Shown here: positions 1 to 6,872 of the stretch, in pieces
Layout: every line of letters begins with the position of its first letter
Position numbering within the stretch: position 1 is the stretch's first letter
Source of the DNA: Opitutia bacterium UBA4506
GTDB lineage: Bacteria; Verrucomicrobiota; Verrucomicrobiia; Opitutales; Puniceicoccaceae
Direction of reading: 5' to 3'
DNA: 22,818 nucleotides
Assembly (NCBI GenBank): GCA_002388665.1
Contig: DGMY01000029.1
Location: 63,369 to 86,186, forward strand
Notes under the pieces: model-generated
Database searches by the model: none
What the model saw: the letters and a program-made list of their open reading frames with translations, nothing else
What the model was told of the DNA's origin: nothing
Program-made: the position numbers and the translations under genes

Positions 1-28
1 GACCCCCCCCCCGGGTGCAAGTCCTTCG

Positions 29-376
29 CTAGCGGGGCGGTCGGGGAGTGAGGTGATAGATCGCTAGTACCAGAATTCCCCCTACGATGAAGGGTGGCCC
101 GCAAAGCCAGGTTTCCGGTCTCTGACCGAGGATAAAATAGAATACGCAGAGAAGGGAGCTGCCGATGAAAACCTGCGTCGCACCTAGAATGCCCGAGGTG
201 AGGAATCTAGGATCTCTACGACGGGCCTGGATGATGTTTATGATCGTCATCCCTAGGTTGATCAGGTTGAGGAGCCCAGTGATCACGATCAGGATCAATC
301 CCGGGTCCAATTGCCGGATCCATGGGAGGGCTATGGCTAGGGCGATTACGATAGCGATGACGAGAAGCTCAATCAT
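29..376 (-). CDS. Small hypothetical integral membrane protein
   Basis: I do not recognise this 115-residue protein. It is very hydrophobic: a first membrane segment at about residues 2-19, a second at about 27-49, a short basic stretch (QARRRDPR, about 50-57), then two further segments at about 64-85 and 90-108, so roughly four membrane passes with no obvious catalytic motif. It starts with ATG (374-376) only 10 bp after the TAA of the glycosyltransferase gene, with an AAAGG-like ribosome site just upstream, so it is probably the last gene of that operon. It ends at TAG (29-31). No function can be assigned. A role in the same envelope or glycolipid step as its neighbour is only a guess. Confidence 0.65.
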   Translation of the reverse strand: MIELLVIAIVIALAIALPWIRQLDPGLILIVITGLLNLINLGMTIINIIQARRRDPRFLTSGILGATQVFIGSSLLCVFYFILGQRPETWLCGPPFIVGGILVLAIYHLTPRPPR

Positions 377-386
377 CAGGGCCTTT

Positions 387-1538
387 TTATACTTGGTACT
401 GGCCGTCTGCTTTTTGCTGCGAAATCGCCTCGCGAATGTCGGAGACGAACCTTTGGAGCACCGCTTCCCAGGATAGTTGGAGTCCGGTGGCTCGTGCCGA
501 TTCCCGTAGCGGTGCCCAGTTTTGGTTGGGGCGGGTTAGTGGAGAGATCGCTTCGAGAAATGCACTCTCATCATTGTAGGGAACGATGAATCCGTTTTCA
601 CCGTTGCGGATGAACTTGCCGGGGGCGGCGTAGTCAAAGGCGAGGACCACCAGCCCACTGGCCAACGCCTCGGTTACGACATTGCCAAAGGTTTCGGTGA
701 TGCTGGGAAAAAGAAAGAAGTCGGCGGACGCATAGTGCGTTGCGAGGTCGACCCCGCGCTGGGTTCCGGCAAAAATAGCATCGGGGTGCGCCGTCTCGAG
801 TGCCTTTCGCTCGGGGCCGTCGCCCACGATGACGAGCTGGGCATCGGGCTGATCCACGCGTATTTTCTCCCACGCACGGAAGAGGAGTTGCATGTTCTTC
901 TCCGAGGCTACACGACCAACTGTCAGGTAGACCGGAGAGGTCTCCGTGGCTCCCCAGGAGGCGCGAAGGGCAGACGATCGGCACTCCGGTTTAAACAGGG
1001 TTGTGTCGACCCCTCGCTCAAGCAGGCGGAGGTTGCGGAAGCCGGCGTCTTCGAGTTTTCCCAGTAGGTCCTTGGAGGGGCCAAAGGTGCGCCAGGTTGA
1101 GTTGTGTACCGTGCGTAGGTATTGCTCAGCAATTGGTTCGAGCCACTCCAGATTGTAGTGACGCATGTACTCGTGAAAGTTTGTGTGAAACCCCGAGACT
1201 GGCAGTATTCCACGAACGAGCGCTACCAAGAGAGCTGCGATCCCCAGCGGTCCCTCCGTTGCGAGATAAACCGCGTCGGGGCGGCTCTCCTCCCAGATCC
1301 GGTCAATCTTATGGAAGGCCGGTAAGCCCATGTTCAGTTCCGAGTAGCCGGGTAGTGAAATTCCTGCGACGGGAATCTCCGAGAACTCCGTCCGGGGTTC
1401 CGGCTCCTCGTCTTGGCGGGGGCGTATGACCGATACTTTGTGACCGAGAGAGGATAATCCGAGCGCCAGCTTTTCGAGGGTCATGGCGACCCCGTTGATT
1501 TCTGGTGGAAAGGTTTCGGTGACGAGGCAGATTTTCAT
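387..1538 (-). CDS. Glycosyltransferase family 4 (GT-B fold), mannosyltransferase-like
   Basis: The 383-residue protein is a retaining GT-B glycosyltransferase that moves a sugar from a nucleotide donor to a lipid or glycan acceptor at the cytoplasmic face. The N-terminal acceptor domain opens with MKICLVTETFPPEINGVA, whose Gly-rich NGVA loop is typical of GT4 enzymes. The donor domain begins near GVDTTLFKP (176-184) and VGRVASEKN (207-215), includes VIVGDGPE (236-243), and carries the EX7E motif as E282 and E290 in ETFGNVVTE. The length is normal for the family. The overall look is closest to MgtA/PimB-like alpha-mannosyltransferases, but donor and acceptor cannot be read from sequence. The ATG (1536-1538) overlaps the stop of the upstream P-type ATPase in an ATGA, indicating translational coupling. 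Confidence 0.9.
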   Translation of the reverse strand: MKICLVTETFPPEINGVAMTLEKLALGLSSLGHKVSVIRPRQDEEPEPRTEFSEIPVAGISLPGYSELNMGLPAFHKIDRIWEESRPDAVYLATEGPLGIAALLVALVRGILPVSGFHTNFHEYMRHYNLEWLEPIAEQYLRTVHNSTWRTFGPSKDLLGKLEDAGFRNLRLLERGVDTTLFKPECRSSALRASWGATETSPVYLTVGRVASEKNMQLLFRAWEKIRVDQPDAQLVIVGDGPERKALETAHPDAIFAGTQRGVDLATHYASADFFLFPSITETFGNVVTEALASGLVVLAFDYAAPGKFIRNGENGFIVPYNDESAFLEAISPLTRPNQNWAPLRESARATGLQLSWEAVLQRFVSDIREAISQQKADGQYQV

Positions 1539-3499
1539 GGGCGTTTAGGGAATTCTGCGCTCAGGAGGGCGCGTATGGAGACGGTGGCACTGGACCCCAG
1601 CATGAGGAGGGCCGCAGCGATGGGGTGAAGGATTCCGGTCGCTGCCAGTGCGATTCCAATCCCGTTGTAAATGATGGCAAAATGAACGTTGGAGCGAACT
1701 CCGTGATGGACTCGCCGGGCTAGGTCGATGCCGTGGATCAGGGTCATGAGGTCGTTCCCCAAAAGGACGGCGTCTGAGGTTCCGCGCGGTAATGAGGCTC
1801 CTTCGCCAATCGATACCGAGGCGGCTCCGGCTGCCATCGCCGGGGTGTCGTTGATGCCGTCCCCAACAAAAATCGGTTCCTCCCCACGCTCCACAGCTTT
1901 CTCGACTCGGGCGCGCTTTTGTTCCGGTGTAAGCGACCCTTCTACGGTGACACCGGAAATTTCCGCCCAACGCGGATTGGGATCTCCCGAGAGAATGTCG
2001 ACTTCGATCCCGCGGTCGCGGAGATGCTGGAGGCAGGTTTCCGCTTCGTCGCGGAGTATTTCCTCTACGCGGATTTCTGCCGAGAGGATGCCGTCCACCC
2101 ATACGTGCACGATTTTCTCCGGGAGCTGTGAGGGTGGGGCAATGGCCTGCGTCGAATCACGGTTGCCGATCTCGATCGTATGCTCGACTCCGTTTGCTTT
2201 GAGCCGGGCTTCGAGGCCTCGTCCCGGAAGGAGCCGCCGGTCCAAAATGGTCGTGTTGGCTTCGTCGACGAAACCGCTGAGAGCGCGGGCCACCGGATGC
2301 TCTTGCCCGGTTTCGGCGGAAGCGACCCAGTTCCGTAGTTCGGCAGCGGGAACGGGCGAGGTCTCTAGCGTATAAAAGTCCCGTACCACCAGTTGGGCGG
2401 AACTGAGGGTCCCCGTCTTGTCGAAAAAGATGTGCCGGGTACGAGCAAAGGCGTCGAGAGCTTCGCCGTGACGGCAGAGCATGCCTTTTTCAGTGAGCCG
2501 AAATAGACCTTTCCATATCGCGATCGGAGTAGCGAGGCCGAGTGCGCAGGGGCAGGAGACCAGCAGTACGGCCATGGAGTTGAAGAGCGCGACTTCCCAG
2601 CCTCCGGTTCCCCAGAGTAGCCAGCCGAAAAAGGTCGCGGCGGATATTCCCAGGACGATCGGTAAAAACCATTGGATGGTATGGTCCGCCCACGTCTGGA
2701 GTCGGGAGGGTCGCTCGCGGGCTTGTTCTACCCAGGCCAGAATCTGGTCAATCTGTCGCTCGTCGACCGTCTTGGTGGTGCGAATCGTAAAGGTGCCGTC
2801 TACGGACCAGGAGCCGGCGTGGATCATTCCCCCGGGACGGCCGATCACGGGTATAGGCTCTCCGGTGAGTTGAGACTGCTCAAGGTACCCGGTGCCGTTG
2901 ATGATTTCCCCGTCGATCGGTACGGCTTCCCCCGGGGCAACCCGTACCAGCGCGCCCGGGCGAATGAACTCGACCCGGGTTACCCGTTCTTCTCCGTCTG
3001 GAAATACTTCGCGGGCGGTTTCGAAGGTTTCCCGGTAGCGGTCAATTTCTTGGAGAACTTTGTCCCGCGAGAGGCTGCCGGTGCGTTTGCCCACAGTGTA
3101 GACCGCCAGAACAATGGCCACCACTTCGTAATAGACTGATCCCGTTCCTGTAAAGGTCGCGAGTAGAGATCCGGTCAGCGCACCGATGCAGGTGATGAGA
3201 AAGAGAAACTCCACTGTGATTCTGCCGCGCCGCGCTGCCGCCCAAGACTCCCGGGCCAGTCGGGGTCCGAGCAGTCCGATCACTACTGCAGCCGAGCCGA
3301 AGAGAGCCGCATGAAGGCTCCAGTAGGTGAGGGATCCGTAGGGGGGGCTCGCGACGTTGATCGCGAGGCCGAAAACCATACTTTGCCCCGCGATTACCAG
3401 AGAGATTCCCAGTTTTAACCAGAAATTCTTGTCGTTGTTCGCTGTCGAGGTGTGGAGGGATGCGTCCGTAGGTCCGCAAGAACAGCATCCGGCGTTCAT
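1535..3499 (-). CDS. Copper-type heavy-metal P1B ATPase without an HMA domain
   Basis: This ATP-driven pump should export Cu(+) (or related soft metal) across the inner membrane. I place the start at ATG 3497-3499, giving 654 residues: a GGAGG lies 7 nt upstream and the ATG overlaps the previous stop as ATGA. The open frame extends 17 codons further, to 3550, without comparable support. Visible motifs are actuator TGE (212-214), the CPC metal-passage motif (316-318), phosphorylation DKTGT (360-364), nucleotide-binding HP (401-402) and GDGIND (547-552). TM7 carries YN (611-612) and TM8 carries M633 with S637, the pattern of Cu(+)-type P1B-1 pumps. About eight membrane segments fit. The usual 70-residue HMA domain is absent; the N-terminus is only a short tail with C5, C6 and C8. 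It sits between a SufU-like gene and a glycosyltransferase gene, overlapping both. Confidence 0.93.
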   Translation of the reverse strand: MNAGCCSCGPTDASLHTSTANNDKNFWLKLGISLVIAGQSMVFGLAINVASPPYGSLTYWSLHAALFGSAAVVIGLLGPRLARESWAAARRGRITVEFLFLITCIGALTGSLLATFTGTGSVYYEVVAIVLAVYTVGKRTGSLSRDKVLQEIDRYRETFETAREVFPDGEERVTRVEFIRPGALVRVAPGEAVPIDGEIINGTGYLEQSQLTGEPIPVIGRPGGMIHAGSWSVDGTFTIRTTKTVDERQIDQILAWVEQARERPSRLQTWADHTIQWFLPIVLGISAATFFGWLLWGTGGWEVALFNSMAVLLVSCPCALGLATPIAIWKGLFRLTEKGMLCRHGEALDAFARTRHIFFDKTGTLSSAQLVVRDFYTLETSPVPAAELRNWVASAETGQEHPVARALSGFVDEANTTILDRRLLPGRGLEARLKANGVEHTIEIGNRDSTQAIAPPSQLPEKIVHVWVDGILSAEIRVEEILRDEAETCLQHLRDRGIEVDILSGDPNPRWAEISGVTVEGSLTPEQKRARVEKAVERGEEPIFVGDGINDTPAMAAGAASVSIGEGASLPRGTSDAVLLGNDLMTLIHGIDLARRVHHGVRSNVHFAIIYNGIGIALAATGILHPIAAALLMLGSSATVSIRALLSAEFPKRP

Positions 3500-3942
3500 T
3501 CGTGATCCTCCAATGCTTTGCTCGCGGCGTCCAGCGATACCCCCACGCAATCGTGGCGGGAGCGCAATTCATGAACGGCCGAAAGCAATTTGAGCTCCTC
3601 ACTGATGCCGTCGTCATGACCTTCGTACACCAGAGCCCGGATTCTTTGGATAGTCTGCCGGTACTCCTCGCGTGACTTTCCCGCCAGCGCTTGGACAAGA
3701 AGGGAGGAGGTCGCCGTCGCAATCGCACAGCCGGCAGTGTTTTGCCAGCAGTGGGTAATGATGCCTTCTTGGTTGGTCTGCGAGTAGAACGCCACTTCGT
3801 CTCCGCAGGTTCGATTTTTCGCCCAACCACGGAAGGCCCCAGGATCGGGTTCTCCTGTGCCCAGTGGCTCCCGGAAAAGTTGGAGGAGGCGCTCTTTGTA
3901 GATGGCTTGAAGTGTCTTGTGCCTGTCGGTCTCTTCGGTCAC
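3496..3942 (-). CDS. SufU/NifU-type Fe-S cluster assembly scaffold-like protein
   Basis: The product resembles the SufU/NifU-N (IscU-like) fold, which accepts sulfur from a cysteine desulfurase and builds Fe-S clusters, or acts as a zinc-dependent sulfur acceptor. All three family cysteines are present in context: NRTCGDE (family NPTCGD, with the zinc/cluster-ligand Asp), TAGCAIATATSSLL (family GCAISxAS) and RHDCVGVSLDAASKAL (family C-x-L-x-W-x-AL). The start is uncertain. The frame opens at TTG 4015-4017 with no ribosome site, but homology begins around LQAIYKERLLQLFREP, so GTG 3940-3942 is chosen (148 codons). The stop overlaps the ATG of the copper ATPase. Whether it serves general Fe-S assembly or repair under copper stress is inference. 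Confidence 0.82.
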   Translation of the reverse strand: MTEETDRHKTLQAIYKERLLQLFREPLGTGEPDPGAFRGWAKNRTCGDEVAFYSQTNQEGIITHCWQNTAGCAIATATSSLLVQALAGKSREEYRQTIQRIRALVYEGHDDGISEELKLLSAVHELRSRHDCVGVSLDAASKALEDHE

Positions 3943-4091
3943 ATCCTCAACATCTCGCGAGATTGCGACCGGCGCAACTCCGATCCGAAGGGATCTCGCG
4001 AATGGGTGGGTTGCCAATAATGCGCTAATGCAGGAACGGGGAGGAAAAGCCGGCGGAGTTGACGATGGAGACGGTTATTCCGGATCTGCTT

Positions 4092-4097
4092 ACTATA
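4092..4097 (-). promoter_or_regulatory. Possible -10 element upstream of the SufU-like/ATPase operon
   Basis: Read on the minus strand, 4097-4092 is TATAGT, five of six matches to TATAAT, in the gap between the TauE-like gene and the SufU-like gene. No good -35 hexamer lies 16-18 nt upstream, so this is weak. If real, it would separate the operon's transcription from the transporter gene. Confidence 0.25.
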
Positions 4098-4146
4098 CGT
4101 CCTGCATTCGTTTTCTGGAAGAAGGGAGAGGCATCCGGATGCGTGA

Positions 4147-4905
4147 TTAGAGCAGCAGCTGAATCCCCGCCCCAATCACGAAAATCCAGATCAGCCATTC
4201 GAAGAGTTTCTGCGGGATCTTTTCGACTACTGCGCGGGCTGCTAGGACTCCGACCATTGCGAACCCCATGGCGGGAAGGGACACGCTCATTGAATCGAGG
4301 TTGACTGCCCCAAGGCCGATGAGAATCGGGAGTTTCGCCCAGTTCACAATGAGGAAGAACCAGGCAAGAGTTCCGACAAATGCGATTTTGGGAAGGCGGA
4401 GAAAAATAAGATAAAGCGCAGCCACCGGGCCCGCCGCATTCGCAATCATCGTCGCAAAGCCTCCGATCGTTCCAGTCGCCACCCGTAATCCCCAGGCACT
4501 CTTCCCCGCTGGGATCGCGGTGGGATCTTTCTGAAATGCGGATTTAAAAAAGTGTAAGCCGGTCATAATGAGCAAAATCAGACCGATCAGGATCTCAACT
4601 GTGCGATCGCCTATGTTCCCAAATACCAATGCCCCGATTCCAACCCCGAGAAAGGTCCAGGGCAGCAATTTTCCGATCACTTTCCACTCGGCATGCCGCC
4701 GATAGACCAGCACGGCCACCACGTCGGCCGCCATCAGCACAGGCAGCAGGATCCCCACCGACAACCGCGCCGGAAAAGCCAGTGCATAGATGGCAATCGC
4801 CAAATTTCCCAATCCCGGAAGCCCACCTTTTCCCAGTCCCACTCCAAAGGCGGCAGCACATACCGCAACCCACTGTCCTGTAGATAGATCCATCGGAATA
4901 GACAA
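4147..4905 (-). CDS. TauE/SafE (TSUP) family membrane transporter
   Basis: This 252-residue, strongly hydrophobic protein fits the TSUP/TauE-SafE family, whose members export sulfite, sulfoacetate or other small sulfur-containing or organic anions. It shows the family architecture: a Gly-rich N-terminal half (GLGKGGLPGLGN, about 24-35), about seven or eight membrane segments, and a second half with a similar Gly/Ala-rich segment (TGTIGGFATMIANAAGPVAALYL region, about 145-168). Length is typical. The start is open: TTG at 4903-4905 has a GGTGAG-like site 4 nt upstream, while ATG at 4891-4893 gives a protein four residues shorter with no ribosome site. Its substrate cannot be read. Its position beside Fe-S and copper genes makes a sulfur compound plausible, but that is inference. 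Confidence 0.85.
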   Translation of the reverse strand: MSIPMDLSTGQWVAVCAAAFGVGLGKGGLPGLGNLAIAIYALAFPARLSVGILLPVLMAADVVAVLVYRRHAEWKVIGKLLPWTFLGVGIGALVFGNIGDRTVEILIGLILLIMTGLHFFKSAFQKDPTAIPAGKSAWGLRVATGTIGGFATMIANAAGPVAALYLIFLRLPKIAFVGTLAWFFLIVNWAKLPILIGLGAVNLDSMSVSLPAMGFAMVGVLAARAVVEKIPQKLFEWLIWIFVIGAGIQLLL

Positions 4906-5098
4906 TCAGCTCACCCGTGGTTGGCGATGCAAAAGTGGGTGAATTCTGTCAATTAATTTCATAATAGATCAGGTCTTTTAATAAAATAATTGACGGCGAG
5001 ATGTGGGCTCTTTGATCGCGAAGGGGGGAGTGTTTTGGCCCGGAGAGATTTGATTTGGGGGTCCCCCAGGTTTGAGGTGCCGTGTCGGGAGGTAGGAG
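4906..5098. promoter_or_regulatory. Divergent AT-rich intergenic region with inverted repeat
   Basis: This 193-bp stretch separates the minus-strand TauE-like gene from the plus-strand VWA gene. An 8-bp perfect inverted repeat, GTCAATTA (4948-4955) and TAATTGAC (4987-4994), flanks a 31-bp AT-rich centre. Each arm contains an outward-facing -35-like hexamer: TTGACA toward TauE (minus, 4952-4947) and TTGACG toward VWA (plus, 4990-4995). No convincing -10 lies 16-18 nt downstream of either. It may hold divergent promoters or an operator; neither is proven. Confidence 0.4.
5088..5098 (+). promoter_or_regulatory. Ribosome binding site supporting the TTG start of the VWA gene
   Basis: GGAGG at 5088-5092 is followed by a 6-nt spacer and TTG at 5099. 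The nearby ATG at 5107 is out of frame, and the next in-frame candidate, GTG at 5156, lacks such a site. This favours the TTG as the true start. Confidence 0.5.
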
Positions 5099-6553
5099 TT
5101 GACGGGATGGGGGTTAGATTCTAGTTTTCGATTTTACGCCTTTAAATTTATTGCTGTGTACCATCCCCGCAAAAAACCGCCCAACAAGATTCTCTGGAGC
5201 ATTATGCTCGGAATTCTTGGAGTTCACCTTCTTGCCTTGATCGCTTTTGGTAGTTGGACCGTCTATAAGGCGGTAATGCCGAAGGACCCAACCTTCGAAG
5301 AGCCGCCTCCGATGGAGAAGATCGAGCGTGTTCAGCTGGAATATAAGGTGCGGATGCAGGAGCAGCAGCGGAAGTCTCAGCGTCCAAAGCAGAAGTTGCA
5401 GGTCAAGCAGATCAGCGAGATGCAGATGCCCGAGATGGATATTCAGGTGCCCAATATCAACAGTAGCACTGGCGTGGGTCGCGTAGGGAATGGTAATTTT
5501 GGTGACCTGGGTGATGGGGGAGGCCTTTCCCTGGGCGGTGTTTCCGTGGATTTGTTTGATATCAAGGCGAAGGGGGAAAAGTTTCTCTTTATCGTCGATG
5601 TGAGGAGGGATCTTCTGCAGGACAAGAAGGGCGGGATTCCCACTTATAATGTAATTAAGGAAGATGTGATCGGGCTCATCGAGGATCTGCCGTCGGGAGT
5701 TCTTTTCAACATGATCTTGTTCGATAAGTTTGGTCTGGAAGTCTGGCAGCCGCAACTTGTCCCCGCCACTGCGGAGAACAAGGAGGCGTTTGCGAATTGG
5801 ATCCGGCCTGTCAATTCGAGCATCAATCAGACGGGTCTTCGGAAGAAAAATTACCGCCCCACAGCCTACGATCAGCCGATGGCGAAGCGGATTTTGACTC
5901 ATGGGTCACAGGGTAATTCGGTATTTATGGCAACAGTGGCCGGGCTCGAACAGCGCCCGGATGCGATTTTCATCCTGTCGGATGGAATGCCCAGCTTTGA
6001 AAAGATCGTCGAGAGGAATAAAAAGTCTCCGGAGCAGCGGGCCAAAATACAGGAGGCCTATTTGAAAAAAATCGAGAATCTTGGGTTTGAGTCCGAGTCT
6101 GCCTATCGAAAGGCCCGTGCGGCTTCCTCGAGAGAGGTGTCCCGCCGGATCAGTGATTACAAAAAGAAGGAGAATGCTGCCCGGGCCAAAAAGGGAATTC
6201 CACCGCGCGTTTACACGAAGTCTGAATCCAAGCGTTTACGGGATAAAATGGAAAGCGATGTCCGGAAGTCGTTCGATGGATATGTTCCCGGAGTGAGCAA
6301 GGGAGATACGAATGAGTACGAGGGCCTGCCAGAGCGGGAGGTCACCGGCTGGATTGAGCAGCTGCAGCGGTTATTTTACGATCAGAATCAGGACGAGCGT
6401 CCTCAGGTGAATGCGATCGTCTTTAAGGGCAAAGATGAATCGGTTTCCGAGGATCAGGAGGACGTAATCGATGATTTTGTCGACGAGTTTGACGGGGACT
6501 ACCGAATCTTGATCGGGCTAGGCCAGATCGACTCGGGATCGGTCAGTAAATAA
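5099..6553 (+). CDS. Membrane-anchored VWA-like domain protein with degenerate MIDAS
   Basis: This 484-residue protein has a short N-terminal region, one membrane segment (about 31-58), a proline- and charge-rich stretch (about 62-118) and a Gly-rich linker (about 124-150). Next comes a von Willebrand factor A-like fold: strand KFLFIVDVRRD (161-171), LFNMILFDKFGLEVWQP (202-218) and FILSDGMPS (291-299). A Lys/Glu-rich, probably helical insertion (about 300-430) precedes the final strands (VNAIVFKG, RILIGLG). The metal-site motif, normally DxSxS, reads D167-V-R169-R-D171, so both serines are lost, while D295 of SDG remains. VWA proteins usually mediate protein-protein contacts; the topology suggests most of it faces the periplasm. 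The partner is unknown. It is monocistronic as far as can be seen. Confidence 0.75.
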   Translation: MTGWGLDSSFRFYAFKFIAVYHPRKKPPNKILWSIMLGILGVHLLALIAFGSWTVYKAVMPKDPTFEEPPPMEKIERVQLEYKVRMQEQQRKSQRPKQKLQVKQISEMQMPEMDIQVPNINSSTGVGRVGNGNFGDLGDGGGLSLGGVSVDLFDIKAKGEKFLFIVDVRRDLLQDKKGGIPTYNVIKEDVIGLIEDLPSGVLFNMILFDKFGLEVWQPQLVPATAENKEAFANWIRPVNSSINQTGLRKKNYRPTAYDQPMAKRILTHGSQGNSVFMATVAGLEQRPDAIFILSDGMPSFEKIVERNKKSPEQRAKIQEAYLKKIENLGFESESAYRKARAASSREVSRRISDYKKKENAARAKKGIPPRVYTKSESKRLRDKMESDVRKSFDGYVPGVSKGDTNEYEGLPEREVTGWIEQLQRLFYDQNQDERPQVNAIVFKGKDESVSEDQEDVIDDFVDEFDGDYRILIGLGQIDSGSVSK

Positions 6554-6556
6554 TTA

Positions 6557-6574
6557 GGCCCCTTGTGTGGGGTC
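6557..6574 (+). terminator. Weak hairpin after the VWA gene
   Basis: GGCCCC (6557-6562) pairs with GGGGTC (6569-6574, one G-U) around a 6-nt loop, starting 4 nt past the TAA. It is followed by GTTCCCTT rather than a clean T-run, so termination is possible but not strong. Confidence 0.35.
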
Positions 6575-6700
6575 GTTCCCTTACGGGCTTCCACATTCTG
6601 TAGCTCTTCCATTTCGGAGGGCGGTCTTTGGGTGCGCAGTTGATACGGTGTGCGGGACAATTCGGTCGGATCGCCGGGCCAGGTTTGGGGACAGTTGGGT

Positions 6701-6717
6701 GTGTCACACTGTGACAC
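6701..6717. promoter_or_regulatory. Perfect palindrome, candidate operator upstream of dnaK
   Basis: GTGTCACA (6701-6708), a single C, then TGTGACAC (6710-6717): 8-bp perfect arms. The same heptamer GTGACAC recurs at 6743-6749, exactly 32 bp (about three helical turns) after the copy at 6711. This looks like a dimeric regulator site with an additional half-site. It is not CIRCE and is not in CRP order (TGTGA-N6-TCACA). Confidence 0.45.
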
Positions 6718-6872
6718 GGGGCCAGAGAAATGGGACATTTGCGTGACACAGTGGCAGTGTTTGCGGGTTCGATTCATTCGTCTGGATATTCCAGTAAATG
6801 TCTATTTCGTTGGTAGTCAATAGCTTGTGAGTTGGTCTGCGTGGCTGGCATCATTCCAGCATAGAAGGTGGC

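Larger units (their letters stand above)
6554..6872. other. 319-bp non-coding region between the VWA gene and dnaK
   Basis: I see no convincing gene here. It contains a weak hairpin just after the VWA stop (6557-6574), a perfect 17-bp palindrome (6701-6717) with an extra half-site at 6743-6749, two related inverted repeats (6782-6794 and 6844-6860) and the dnaK ribosome site. It lacks a CIRCE element (TTAGCACTC-N9-GAGTGCTAA) and I could not identify a clear -35/-10 pair. Confidence 0.6.

Noticed and set aside
3500..3550. Longer N-terminus of the copper ATPase starting at 3550
   Set aside because: The ATG at 3497-3499 has a strong GGAGG at good spacing and the ATGA overlap; the extra 17 residues add no metal-binding domain.
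6752..6764. Sigma-54-like TGGCAGTGTTTGC before dnaK
   Set aside because: GG and GC are 8 nt apart, not 10, so the spacing rules out a normal -24/-12 promoter.
6499..6777. 92-codon minus-strand frame in the dnaK upstream region
   Set aside because: Low-complexity Pro/Thr/Cys-rich translation, no ribosome site, and it runs into the end of the VWA gene; judged chance.
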